Positions 18,501-31,849 of a stretch of 64,000 nt of DNA are shown in pieces (within the stretch, counting starts at the first letter, position 1; each line of letters starts with the position of its first letter). The position numbers and the translations under genes are program-made. The stretch lies in contig NC_092588.1 of the NCBI RefSeq assembly GCF_047663525.1, forward strand, positions 89,525,501 to 89,589,500. Reading direction: 5' to 3'. Source of the DNA: Anas platyrhynchos. Its lineage: Eukaryota; Chordata; Aves; Anseriformes; Anatidae. The notes beneath the pieces were generated by a model that worked only from the letters and a program-made list of their open reading frames with translations, did no database searches and was not told the DNA's origin.

Positions 18501-21500
18501 AGAGCATCACAGGAGGAGCCTCAAGGTGCTTCTCCCGGAGCAACTGGACCTGCCAAAAATCCCGACCTACGCCCTTGGCTCTTGCACCACAAAGTTGTTC
18601 CCCCCCAGCACAGCCCCTGGCAGCTCCAGGAGCCAAAGGGACGGGTTGGAGGGAGACATTTGCTGCTCTCAGGCTGCCTTCTTCTCTCGTGGTGTGCTGC
18701 AGGTGGCGAGACAGCCTAGAGGGCAGAGATGACTGAGAGCTCACCTGGGGAATGAAAAAAGCCCAGGTGTGGGCTGCAGCCCAGAGCAGAGCTGTCAGGT
18801 ACATGCTCCTAAAGACATTGGTGGAGGAAAGGAGGTTCGGCTCAAGCTATGGCTTTGGACTATGTACCGTGCCCTCTTTCAGGGGAAGTAAAGGTATGAG
18901 CTGGAGCTGGAGCTAAGACCACACTTCCCTAGCTCTTTGCAGGTCTGGTGCTTTTGTGACACAACAGAGGCTGTGGTGGATATGAAGAGGTGGGACCTTT
19001 TCCTTCTCCGTGGAGGAATCATCTGGATAACCCATTGCAACTTTTATGTCCCTCAGGCTGTGCATTATCAGCACAAAAGGGGCAGAGGAAGAAGGTGATG
19101 TAGGTTGAGGTCCATGAGTATGGATGTTGAACTCCCACCTGTTGCTGGCCCACTTGTGGCCACATTTACTGTTAGGAAGGACAAGGCATCCTTGTGGGAT
19201 CACCAGGGCATGGAGGCTGCAGTGTGAGGAATTTCTTGTTTCACTCTGCCCTGTTGTTAATGACATCAGTTCATTTATACATTCATCTGTTTTGTTTCTG
19301 CTATTTTTTTTTTTTGAGGGCAAACTATAGCTTCAGGTTAAAGGTTGAGCTGGCTCCAAGAGGCCTGTGTTGAACATGATTCTGACATTACACTGTGTAA
19401 GTAGTGAACTTCAGGGCAGTTTACAATGCACAGTCAGGAAGAGTTTAATATGGCTAACGCGGCTTCTGGTACATCCATCACTGCTGACATGACTGGAGCC
19501 CCTGCCAATCTGGTCACAAATCTCATTAGAACAGGCATTTCTAGGGGATTTCTGCTCCCCCCTCTCCAAATAAATAAATAAATAAATAAAAATTAAAAAA
19601 AAAAAATCCAGTGACTGAAAGCATTAGTTACAATGACATGAGAGGCAAAAAGGACCTGAGCCAGATTCCTCTAAATATTCTTGTTTGCTGGGGAAGTCCA
19701 GATCTGTCTGAAACTCAAACACGGCTCCATCCTCACCTCCCTCCCTGCCCCAGGAAGGATCCTGTGGCAGTATAGATCCTGAATGAGAGCCAGTGGTTTC
19801 AGCCCGTCTCAAATATCAGCACGGTCAGCTCTGCTGGGAGCCAGGGGCAGGATGAAGCGGGGACATTTGTTTGTCAACCTATCCCTTTTTCTTTCCAACC
19901 TGGTATTAGAAGATGCTTGAATATCAACCCCTCCCTAGGAGACATCTGTGTGTTTTTAGAAAAGATTCTGGTGGTGTCTCACCCAGCCCTCGTTGGGACA
20001 ACATGCCCATCAGCATGGTTTTGCCCTTGTTCTGGAGAACAAGGCTCCGCACATGCCCTGTTCTCACTGCGGTGCCACGCTCGCCCCGCTTGTTCGGGAT
20101 GCATGGGCTGCAGCTGTGGCAGACGGACAGAGCCCGTGGCAGCTGGCCAGATGCAGCTCCAGCAGACAGCGTGCACAACAGCTGGGTGGGCAGCCTTGCG
20201 CTGTCCCAGCCCGGTGGGGAGCAGCGCATGGGGCAGCTAATTGCATGCCAGCACGGCTCCCCCCAAACCACCTCCCAGAGGGGGACCCACTGCCGAGAGT
20301 GGATGTGCTCCCCGTGCAGCTCCGGGCTGGCTGTCATGGCTGAACCTCAACGGAGCTGGCTCTGAGTAGCAGAGGACTGGCAAAGAGATCTGCTTTCCCA
20401 TGCAAAGCCGGCTGCAGCGCTGCATTTCTTTTCCCCTTCATCCTTTTTTTTTTTTTAATGCAAAACATCTCTTCAAACAGCTTGTGCTGTGTGCTCCTCA
20501 GCGCATGGTTGCGGGCTAGTAAGGCAGATAAAAGCAGAACCTTTGGTGCCGTCAGTCAGCAATCTGCTTTATTCCAAGCCTCGGATCAGTCTGGGGGGAG
20601 GGCTCGGTGGTCATGGTGAGATTTGAAAGTCCCTCCTCTGGGTGCGTGAGCTCTGCATTCGCTCTTAGCTCATCCTGCAGTAACATCACCGCTGCTGGGA
20701 GGTAACTGCTTGCTTTACTCTCCCTCAAAATCAGTGTGAGAGATGGCCCTAGCGAAGCTGAGACAAACCAGGAGCCTGTGTCTCCATACTCTCACAGATC
20801 TCAGGTCCCTCACAAGGGGGGAAGGACAGACAGACACTGTGGTCATCATGCAGAGGTGGCTTTCCTGGCTTTTGCTGTGGCTCCCAGCCCTCAGCTGCTA
20901 GAGAAAGGTGGCTGGTCAGAAAATACTCTCAAATACCAAACCTGGCTGATAGATGAATAGCTGTTCACAGTATGATCCTCCAAGATTTTCTGTAAGTAGA
21001 GAAATAATGAGAACACATTGAAAATGTGACAGGTGGGATTAAAGAATTGCTTTTCATTAATGGCCAGTCTTCTGAAGCTTTTTTTGGTGGCCCTGTTCAT
21101 TAGACATCTGGCTTCATCACTGTCTGGATGTGTTTGATGCTAGCTAAACAGGATGAACCAAAATTATGACCAGAGACCAGAATTTGTCCCACACCTGCCT
21201 CGAAATTAGTAATAAAATAGCGCTTGTGGTTCACCATGAAATTTTTGCTCGATGTCTGAGACAATATATTTCTGAAAATATAAACTGTTGCTGTGGTTCA
21301 AAATATAAAACTGGGAAAGAAAAACAAATATACAGTCGAGTGGGTGTAAAAGGAGTGTGATTGCTCAATACCAAATCTTTAAAAATGCTACGTAAGGTAT
21401 TTGTATACTATTTGACACAGAAAAGTGATCTCTTATAAATTTAAAAAAACAGAATAATTCTCTCTTCAATCTCAACTTCTAGGATGTTCAAAGGGGGAAA

Positions 21501-24500
21501 ACAGAATGCCAGACTCCACGAGGAGTCTTTTGGAAAGCTCAGCCTCTGTGTCTGTTCTTCAGTAAGTTTCCCTTCTGAAAAGCAGTCTTAAAAACACAAG
21601 ATGTCACTTGACCATGATCAGTTTGTGCCAGCCAATCCAGTAAGGAAAGTACTATCTGCTCCTGAAATAGTAGTGTCTGCATTTAACCATGCTCATCAGA
21701 GGTATATTTTTAGGAGGGTGCCTGTGTGTGCACTCAAAATTCTGCGTCTTTCAGCACGACCCCTTTACACTGGATTGTGGCAGTAGCGCTGCGCTGAGCC
21801 CGGGCGGGCTGGGGGGAGGTACATGAGCCTGCATGCTCTATCCAGATGGAGATCACACCCACTACAATTATGTTTGTGACACGTGATTTGCTTAAGGTGC
21901 CTGTGGTTGTTTCAAAGAGTAGGATGGTTTCAGTAAAGCAGTCTCAGAAGGAAGAGGCATCAATCCGTTGTATCTTTGCAGCTGAAATTTTCCTTCAAGA
22001 AACATAAATCTTCCTGATAAGGCTGGTCAGTACACTTTCCATCATAGGCTGGAGGGATGTAGGTAGACCTGTAAAACAGCTGTGAACAAGCTGATATCCT
22101 TGGATTTCCTGGCATCCATTCTTAGTATTATGATGAAATCCAGACTGCGTAAGGAATTGGAAGGCTTGTGATGAGCTGTGTTTATCATGCCAGAGCTGTT
22201 GATCACTCTCTGACATCCTTAATAGACATCTTGGTCTAGATAACAGTCAGTCTGAGTGCACAAAAATAACCTCGAATCCCACTGTATTAAAATAATTTCA
22301 GTTTGGTGGTGTGTGCCAGTAACCAAGTTCTGGATCTCAGTTCAGAGGCCAGCTATGAGCCAGGAATGGCAGTGGCTTTACCAGAGCACACACACTGGTG
22401 GCACAATGCCTTTATCCTCAGCAGGTATCAGTAACTAGCCTCCAAGGTTGATGGCATAGGCATGCTGCCTGCTTCCATGGAGGTCAGCACCACAGCTTCT
22501 ATTGGGCACAATGAGATGGGGTGTTCCTCAGTGGGGTGATACTCTGATCCACATGTTTCTTCCATTGATTTATAGAGTATCTACTGCCACAACAGCTATT
22601 AACCTTCAGCTACAGTAGGACTTTGATAACTGAAATAACCCTCTGAGTTTTCTCTATTAGTCAATGTGATTCCTTCTAGAAAAACAAAACAAAACAAAAC
22701 AAAACAAAACAAAACAAAACATAAATAGGTGTTTAAAGAACTAGCCATATCAGATTTCCAGCTATTTTGGGAATTTTGGGAAAATACTGGTTCTGTATTT
22801 CAAAAGTTCTCTTCTTCAGCCTTTAATAATCAAATCAAAGTTTCAAGGAAACTGGGGGATTAAGGTAGGGGGAAAATGTTGTGTTGGTTGTAGGTGATGA
22901 GAACATCGGCAGGACAGATGTTCTGCTTGTTGCATGTGCATTGCAAGAGCTTCAAGTGAGATTTTGCTTTCCTAGAAAGGATTATATCTGGGAGGAAGAA
23001 TATAGACAAATGTGAAAAGGGCTCTGGGACAAGGAAAAGCATAATGGATCTGTAGATGCATCTGCAATCTGATCTGCAGAGATACTGAGCTCATGTTATT
23101 TCTTCATCCCCCTCCTTCTCTGCTGTTAGCTTTGGGAACATATTTATGACACTGGAAAACAAGAAAGGTTGGAGCTAAGTCCCATGAAACTCAGTTGAAA
23201 GCTTCTTATTGATGTGATCCGGGAACTAGTTTCATGCAGGCATAAGTTGAGTACAAGGTCATTAAAAATCACCCTTCTTCAGCACCTGCATTCAGGCCAC
23301 ATTTGCCTTGTATGAACCCCACCTGGCACAACTAACTCAAACACCATTGTCACAGCTCAGCTGCAATGCAGGTGACTGCAGCTGGAAAGGTCAAGAGCAG
23401 TTCCCCTGCCTCTCTTCATGGCTACATAGAGCAACCCAACAGCCAGGCAGCCTCCTTGAGGACTTGTCTCGTTCCTCAGCATGACCCTGCGGAGCAATAA
23501 TGAAGCTGGAAACTGATAAGGATAACCGTGTGCTTAGGCGTTGCATGTGTCACTTACCTGTTTCCATGAGCTAACAGACATCCAGCACCTAAACCCACCT
23601 TTGTGAGCATCAAAGGCCTTTGCCTTGTAACAGTTAGTCTCTTTCTCATGTTGTTCTTCACCTGTGACACCCCTCATCATTCCTGCCTTTGGCTTTTGTA
23701 ATGAACTGTTTGCTCGGTGACACCCCAGACGTTTGGGACTGAGCCCCAAGGGCCTGCGACAAGCCTGGGGAGCAGGAAGCAGCCGTGAAAGGCAGGCTGT
23801 TGTAGTTAGTCTGTGCTGCCACTAGAGTGAGACATGCTCACAAGCATCCTGGCCTCCTCTTTCGGGAGGTGCTGAGCAGGCTGGCGGGGTGCTGGTGCTG
23901 TGCTGAAGGAGCATCATGCACCCTGGGAGTGCCTGGCATCCTCAGCAGGCTCAGCCTGGACATTCGAAAATCTCCAGGTTGCTCCAATCTACAGCAAACA
24001 TTTTATTTATTTTATTTTTTCCCTACAATTGCCATAGAATAGCTGAAGTGTGTGGGGAATGAACTTAAACCTGTCATCACAAACTCTTGATAGCAGTGAC
24101 TACTGAGCCCCACTTCCTGGACATATGCGTGTCTGATCTGTAGTCCGGAGGAGCCCATCAGCATCTTTCTATTGACTTCCAAAAGACTTTGAGTCAGGAC
24201 ATCACGCTGCTTAGCCCGAGAGAGACCAAGCAGCAAAATATGTATTGCAGATATTTCTCAGCAAGGCAGCAAGGAGAGCAAACTTTTTACTGCAGGGTAA
24301 AAAGACAGCACTAGTGTGACATCTAAACAAAGTGATTCTTCGAGGAAGCTGCCCTCTCTTCCTCTCTGTGACATACCCACCTGAAGCCCCATGATTTATG
24401 ACAGTGTATTTTGGAGGGTCCCATAAGGACATTTTTTTCTTTTCTCTTTCTTTTTCCCAGAGCAAAGTGTGATGCCCTGCCAGTGAGTGCCTTGTGCAGG

Positions 24501-27500
24501 TCCAGACGGAGAAGGCAAGCTGCTAAAAGGCAGTGATTGCAGCACTGATCTCTTGCAGGCTCTGCAGTGTGAGGAGGTGGTTCTGAATCACAATGAACTT
24601 AATTGAACAAGAAATGGCATTGATTTTTCCTTTTCAGACCTCCCCATTGCTCACAGCAACAGTGTACTGAACCCACTGCCCATGCCAAGTAGCAGAACTC
24701 CACAGCACAGTAGAATGTGTATTTTTTATTTTTTTGTTCTATAATTAGCATGCATTTATTTTTAAATAGGGTAAAAAACAAAGCTCTCTAGGCTTGGAAT
24801 TGTCATCAGGGAAAAGCATTGCCTGTGCAGTATGAGTTTCAGGAGCACAAGGAATCAGGTTATGTGAGAAACTGTGTCTTACTTTATACTCTCCTGGCCA
24901 GGAAATAACATTGTTCTTGAGTTTATCTGATTGTTGAGAGAACTAGGATGGCACAATTGACAACCTGCTGAAGGACTCCTAAAAGGTCATTTTATATTTT
25001 AACTTAGACGGATCATAATGTACCTCCAGTTTGCAGGCAAACAAGGCAGAAAAGCATTCCATAATCCCATTATTGCATTGTAGCTATTTTTTGCTTTGTT
25101 AGGCAGGCATGTTAACACATAATTACATGTTTGAACAGCTAGTGATTTCCTATACAACTTGTTAAACATATCAGTGAACATGTCCATGTGTTTACTCCTG
25201 TTTAGAACAATGTGTGTGTGAATTTGTTAATGGCTTTCCTTTACTTTCCCCAAAATGCGGAGAAAATAAATAAATTATGGAGCTATCTGGGAAATGCTCT
25301 AGCGAATTCATGCTAGCAGCCTTAGTGCCCAGATCCCAGGTCCAGTATAGGAAACAGATCCCCTAAAATGTACAGCTTGTTTTGTTCTTCAGGGGAATGC
25401 TTTAGCCCAGATTGCCAAACTAAGCAGGGAAGTAAAGGCTGGCTAAGGGAAAATTAGGTGTGCAGCACTAGCTGGAGTAGTGCATGTCATATCACAGTAA
25501 GATCAATTTATACCTTCAATAAACGTCTATCCCCAACAGCAGGTGCTGGTCACCAGGTCAGCTTGAGCTCATGTTGGAAAGAGGAGCAGCACAATCCCTG
25601 CTGGCTTGGAACAAACTACCTCACACCAGCAGCTTCTAAGGGCCCCCAGGGGATGTGAATGCAGCCACATCAGCACGCTGTTAATCCCAGCTACCAAGCC
25701 AGTGTGGTAGGGCTGTGATCAGCTGGGTTTGGTTGCAAGCAGCCCTGGTGCTGGGGCTGTTCTCAAGACTTGAGTGGCTGCAGAGTTACTGCAAGACTTT
25801 TCTCTTGCCTGCCTGCTGCCACTTGATATTTTCATTGCTTTCTGAGGAGCGATTAAATGGACAGTGAGCATGCATCAGGTTTCATGGAAGTCCTGTCACT
25901 GACTTCAGTAAGAGTAGGATCAGACTCTTCTGGAATCAATATAATTCATGAAAGCACTGAATGTAGTACAAGAACTAAAGCAGTGTGTTGTGTTGCAATA
26001 CAATACATATAATGAAGTTACCACTGTTCAAGCACTCTGTGTAATTGGGAAAATGCACCTAAGAATTGCTGTTACTGAAAGCGGGGGCTGAGCTGGGTAG
26101 CCTGAGAAAAGAAACTCAAAGAGACGGCAATATTTTGGGTCAGCATGCCTGTGAGCTGCATGGACAAACCTTTGAAACATCTTTCCTGCCAACTGACCAT
26201 ATTATGCAAACTCACCTCTGAGCTCGGGAGGGGAGGCCAGGGATTTCACCTCCTCCAAGCCTGCACCGGACCAGCAAGAAGCTAATTTTGACAGTGGAAG
26301 GGAGCACATGGTATTCCTGAAGGGAAAGGGAAAGGGAAGCCTCCAGTCAGCTGAATGTGTTGAAAAAGCCAGCCAAGACCAGAAGCACCAGGGCATTACT
26401 CACAAGCTATTGGAAATAATTGTGTGGGAATTGGCTTTTCTTGGTGAAACAAAAGCAGAGTGGTTTGCCACAGCGTATAGCAGTGGTTGTGTATCTCTGG
26501 CTATCAAGACCTTCAGTCCACCAGGTGAAGCCTGCCTGCAGGGTCTCCATCCCAGTCCCACAGTTAACATATTTGTCCCTGAGGAGGAAGCTACCGAGAG
26601 CTGGTGGTTCATTGAGGACATCTGGGAATGTCCTGCATCTGCCAGCTCTGAGTGTATTAGAGGACAGAACAAGTGAGACAATGGTTCACCTGTTACAGCC
26701 ATAAGGGTTTGGGGTTCTGCCATTCATCAAAAGAAGGTCTCAAAACAGAAAAAAAAAAATCAGGAAAAACAATAGGACATCTAGCAGTCTGACAGTTTAT
26801 AAATACAGTACAGTGAAACTGTGAGGCATAGAGCTTAAAACCAAAAATATTTCATATATTATGGAGCCTCCAGTGATTCCACTGTTAAGATTCTCTCTAG
26901 CTTTACATTTTAAGCCTCTTTTTTTTTTTTCTGACTTTCTGCAAAGAAGCTGCTTTCTCCTTTCAATTTTTCAATTATTTTATCTAGTCAGAGGAGGATT
27001 TTTGTGTGTGTAAAGTCTGAGGTTAATCTGACAAGAAATCTTAGAGATACAAGCCTGAAAATTGAGAGTAGGGTTTACTGCTGGTACAGGATTTTCAGTT
27101 TTTTTAATTTTATTTTAGAGTTTCCTATCTCAAAAGTGTTTAGATGTGGTTAATTTTAACACGATTATTTAGCATTCTTCCCTGAAAGATTATTCTCCTA
27201 TAAATATTTTAACAAGGGCATTGTTTAATTTTACAAAGTCTGCGGAGTAATCATTTTAATATATCCTTCTTCTTTTAATCTGTTACATGACAGCAACAAC
27301 CTATTCTCTTAATTAAGCACGAAGTCTACCCGGGATAAGGTGCTGTGTCTTTACAAGAAACACAAGGTGGGAAACCCTCTTCTGTCTATAAGGGAAGTTT
27401 ATGAATGGAAAGAAAACCTTGGCCAAGTGGGGAAAGAAGGGTAAGCACCTGCAAGCTTCTTAGAAGATCTGCATTTGTTCCTTTCTCTTATGTCTTTCTG

Positions 27501-28377
27501 TAGCTCACTGTTAATTAAACAGGTTGCTAGATGTGTTTTTAAGGCTGCTGTTGCCAGACATGGCAGCACAGGTAGCCAGTGATAGCTGGGAGCCATGGGG
27601 GTGTGTGTCTGGCCTGAGGGTGTCCCCCCTGCCAGGACTATGACAGGTGGAGTTGTAGGGGCGATGTGGATGTTCGCTGAAGTGTTGCTAATGGTGGGAC
27701 AATGCAAGCCAGAAGGGCTACTGAGGCTGTCCTCATCAGACTGTCTTGAGGCCCTGTGATGCAGCCAGGCTTCAGAAAGAGACCACAGAGGAAAACTCTC
27801 TTCTCTGTGGACAGGTAAGGAACTCTCCTCTCAAACCTTAAAAGAGCATGAGAGGTGTCTTGGTGCTTCTGGGGGATAGAAGATTTTGGTATGTGGCCAA
27901 GAAGGGAAGTTAATCTTTCCCATTCTTTCAGTTAAATTCATAGGTATGCCAGAGTTCATAGTTCACAGATCAGATTTAATTATATAATTATATAATAAAT
28001 TATAGAGTTTATTTATTATACTATATACATGGTTTAATTATAAAGTTTACTGATTGCTATGCCTGTTCCTAAAAGCCTTTGGTACAGCACAGCGCTGGGT
28101 TGGAGATAGGCTGGCTCTATTAGCACCAGCACATATGGTTTGCTTCATCTCAGTGCCTGCCCAGGTGCCCACACTTCGAACTGCTCTGGTGTGACTCAAG
28201 TCTAGCATCACCAGTATATTTATACTCTACAGCTGTAAGTGACAGGAGGTTTTCAGGTTTGCAGGTGCTATCCAAGTCTCAGATTAAAAGAAAACTTGGG
28301 TGGCCCTTTCTTCTTGGTGTTTAGCTATCGTCTAACTGCCAGCTTCCAAAGACTACAGACTACCTGTTCAGTTTAAT
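18501..28377. other. Intergenic, NRN1 upstream side, no gene seen
   Basis: Mostly single-copy-looking sequence with short simple repeats: (AAAT)n at 19568-19591, poly(T) at 20445-20457 and (AAAAC)n at 22682. A GC-richer pocket at 19900-20370 is open in several frames on both strands but shows no homology I recognise. Confidence 0.55.
22682..22720 (+). repeat. (AAAAC)n pentanucleotide repeat
   Basis: About eight AAAAC units in intergenic sequence. A shorter one lies at 32695-32715. Confidence 0.93.
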
Positions 28378-29800
28378 CAGGTGGCCTCAATCTGCTCTTT
28401 GCTTACAGCGGGAGGGACTCTGCTCCCCCAACCCTCACCTACAGGTTCAGGGAAATGAGGGATGTGGGAAGCCTGACTGGCAGTGAAGACTGAGGCACAG
28501 AAGTTGAGTACTTCAGCCTTCTCCACATCTGTCATTACCAGCTCTCCCTTCTCTTTTATCAGAGGGGGTACACTCTCCTTGGCCTTTCTTTTCTGAGCAA
28601 TGTACCTACCTATAGAATCCCTCCTTGTTATTCTTTGCATCCCTTGCCAAGGTTATTTGTGCCTTGGCTTTTCTGATCCCATCCCTGCACATCCAGACAT
28701 CCTGTACTCTCCTGTACTCTTCCCAGACCACATATCCCTGCTTCCACTGCCTGTCCATTTCTTTTTTGTGCCTCATTTTGACCAGCAGATCCTTGCTCAG
28801 CCATCCTGGTTTCCGTCTCTCTCTGCTCCTTTTCTTGCACAGGGAGTGTGTTCCAAGTAAAGCATCCTTAGAGTTGCCAGCTCTGTTCAGCTCCTTTGTC
28901 CCTGAGCACAGTGTTCCAGAGGATCCCATCCACTAGGTCTTTAAACAGCTGAACTTTCCTCTTCAGAAGTTCGGGATCCTGACATTGACCTTAGCCAGGC
29001 CCATAATCCTCCAGATCACAAACTCAACAGGATGAAGTTACTGCAGCCCGGACTGACTCTGATCTTACCCTCTTCATCTGCATTGGAGAGCACCAGGTCC
29101 AGCAAAGCTTCTCCTCTGGTTGTTTTGTTTGATACCTGGACCAGAAATTTGTCCCCAGTGCACTCCAGGAGTCTTCTGGATTGCTCACAGCCTGCTGAGC
29201 AGCTCTTCCAGCAGCCAGACCCATCAAAGGATGGCAGCATGCGAGTGTGATGCTTTTCGTACTTGAAGTCAGAAGCCCTCACCCACAGGCTCCCATTGAT
29301 CAGTCAGCCGGTAGCAAACCCTGACCACAAGGTGTCCTTTGTTGGTCCAGCCTTAACATTCACCCACAGGCTCTCAGCCTGTCTGTAGCTCTTTCTCAGA
29401 GGCAGCTCTTTGCAATCAATCCCTTTCCTAACATAGAGGGCAACACCCCTGCCCCTCCTTCCCTGTCTGTCTCTTCTGAAAAGCTTGTAGCCCTCTGTGC
29501 TGGCATTCCAGCTGTGTGATCCATCCCCCCATGTTTCCATGATAGCAATTAGGTCACAGTTTTCTGACTGCACTGTGGTTTTCAACTCCTCCTTCTTGTT
29601 TCCCATGCTCCATGCATCGGTGTAGAGGCACTTCACCTGGGCTATCAGTCACGTCACCTTTTCAGAGGAACCCTTCGTGATAGCTGTGAGAGAGTTCACG
29701 GATATTTCCCTATTGCTTCCTAAAATGACGATGTTCCCAGGTTTGACCCTTACATGAAAGAGCAGGAGTGGGTGGTAGTCTTCTTGCCCCAGCAGGCTAG
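28378..29800 (-). mobile_element. CR1 LINE fragment: endonuclease and linker part of ORF2
   Basis: Read on the minus strand, 29636-29304 encodes a recognisable CR1 endonuclease N-terminus (KCLYTDAWSMGNKKEEL, then GYKLFRRDRQGRRGRGVAL). The frame 29282-29016 continues it (SRRLLECTGDKFLVQV, LLDLVLSN). Next come fragments of the endonuclease-RT linker at 28929-28606 and 28640-28377 (GFYR, EKGELVMTDVEKAEVLNFCA, SVFTASQ). Frameshifts and stops break it at least three times, so it is a dead copy. The reverse transcriptase and the 3' tail are missing: the match stops near 28378. The 5' limit is approximate. Confidence 0.88.
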
Positions 29801-31397
29801 GGAGCATGTTTCTAATATCATGAATGCAAGCCCTGGGATCAAACTTATTATCTCAAACTATTTTTGTGTCAGTGGGCTTGCATATTTATTTATTTACTGA
29901 AGGATGTTGGAAGAAGGAAGTTTATTTATATTTGCCTGTTATGTGGTGTCCTTATTTTGATGACAGCTTTGAACACTAGTCATTTTGTGACCCCAAGAGG
30001 GAAGTAGGATGAAAGTTTGGTCTGGACTACCAAGCCCTTTAATTTCTTGTTCTGTTTTTCATCTGCTGAAGTGCTGGGTTAATAGTGCTGTGCTAATATA
30101 GTTCCTTTGGGTTTGGGTCAGCACAGTGAAATGGAAGTTAAATTTGAAGTGATTTGAAGATTTCTCAAATCCAAGCCCATGCTCTGCTCACTAGGACCCT
30201 CCAGCAGTGTATCTGGCCTATATTTAATTTTGCGTTTCTTGTGTTGGAGTTTCTGGGCTTTAAAATCCAGATCTCCTTGAATATCACCCTTCATTTTGTT
30301 ACCTGCTTCATCTTAGATTTCAGTCTGTTAAAGAAATTGTTGAGGGCAGTGGTTGTTTCTCTTATGTGATCCAAAATATATCCACTGTGGAAAAAAACAT
30401 CTTGTTATTCCTTGAACTGAAAGATTTCACAAACAGGAAATAAAGTTTCTGCTTTTCTGGACTGTGGTGTTTTTTGTTGTTGTGGTGGTGCTTTTTTTTT
30501 TTTCTTCTTTTTTTTTTTTCTTTTTTCTTTTTTCTTTTTTTCCCCCAGCCAGAAAAAGCAGTACTTTTTGTTCACTTGAGTCCCTTTCTATCATGTCCTT
30601 CTTTTGCTACGCATAGGTTATTTTCTTCCTTTCCTCTTCCTGTTTTCTTACTATTTCTGTTCTCAGGCATATGTTTCACCAAAACACACCTTATAAAGCA
30701 TCTCCAGCCACACCATGTAGCTTTTCAATGGCCATAGTATGCAAGCTCTATTTTGGGTGGTGGTCCAGGTTATTTCAGCCATCTGTCTCAAAGATGGGTC
30801 TTCTTCTCTGCTCACCTAAACACAGTGTGATTTTGAGGCCAAGAGACTTCAATGTTGCATCAATCATTATATTTAAACTAATGGGGATGAAAATTGGGAC
30901 CACATGTATGATTTATTCATTGATTTTTAATTCCTGTATGTTCTTAAGGAACTGTCTTCAGCTTATTATGCTCCTTTCATCAGTAGCTACTACCTATAAG
31001 CTTCTTCAAGTCCTTTCACATGCGGGCTGACTGGACCAGAACAGAGCATCTGCTACATTTCACAGGGGACCAAGTGGGATCTCTCTCCTGGATGCCGGGA
31101 ACTGTATGTTGATGCCTACCATTTGAGAAAAAGCTCCCCCAGTAGCTCTTCCAACAGGGTCTGTTTTCCCTCCATAGATCTCAAAGTGTTACACAGAAAG
31201 GTCAGCTGTGTGAGCAGCAGAACATTCACTTCATTACAAGAAAGGTTAAACAATTGATGTGATGAGCTCTGCAATGTGTGCAAGGGTAAAGATACCGTAG
31301 ATACACAGACTCAGAGGACAGCAGTGTAACAAACCCCAGGAACATTTTCACAGACATAAGATAATGCTGAGGTTATAGTGGCACTTGCTGCAAGAGA

Positions 31398-31450
31398 CAA
31401 AAAACAAACAAACAAACAAACAATGCACACACATACACAAACAAACAAAA
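31398..31450 (+). repeat. (CAAA)n / CACA-rich simple repeat
   Basis: Short CAAA tetranucleotide runs separated by CACACATACACA. Intergenic. Confidence 0.88.
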
Positions 31451-31809
31451 AACATAAACCAAAATTTCTCTTGCGTATCCTGTTCCACATTCTTAACTGT
31501 AGAGGACTGTGTGGAACTGCTAGGCACAAAGCTATTAGTATTACTAGGCTGAAATTGCTTCCTGAGAAAGTGACTGAACTTGGAAAGATGGAGAGAAGAA
31601 TTCCATTGGGGAGCTAAAGAACTGGTGGGGGATATAAAACTGTTCATTACTCTTCAGGTCTGAGGAAAATTAGGCAGAATTAAAGGATTTATTTTGAAAT
31701 ACATTCGGGATATTTCAGACACTAAGCGAAATTTGCATCAGTTAAGTTTTAACATTTTTTTTTTTCTTAAAGGGAAGAAAATCATGTAAAATCATGGCAC
31801 ACAGAGGGT

Positions 31810-31810
<1 letters not shown>

Positions 31811-31847
<37 letters not shown>
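31811..31847 (+). repeat. Poly(T) tract of about 37 bp
   Basis: A pure T run. It could be the A-tail remnant of a minus-strand retroposed sequence, but no adjoining element was recognised. Confidence 0.9.

Positions 31848-31849
<2 letters not shown>

Noticed and set aside
17792..18719. Frames of 150-229 codons on both strands upstream of NRN1
   Set aside because: CpG-rich promoter sequence with few stop codons; no homology and many overlapping frames.
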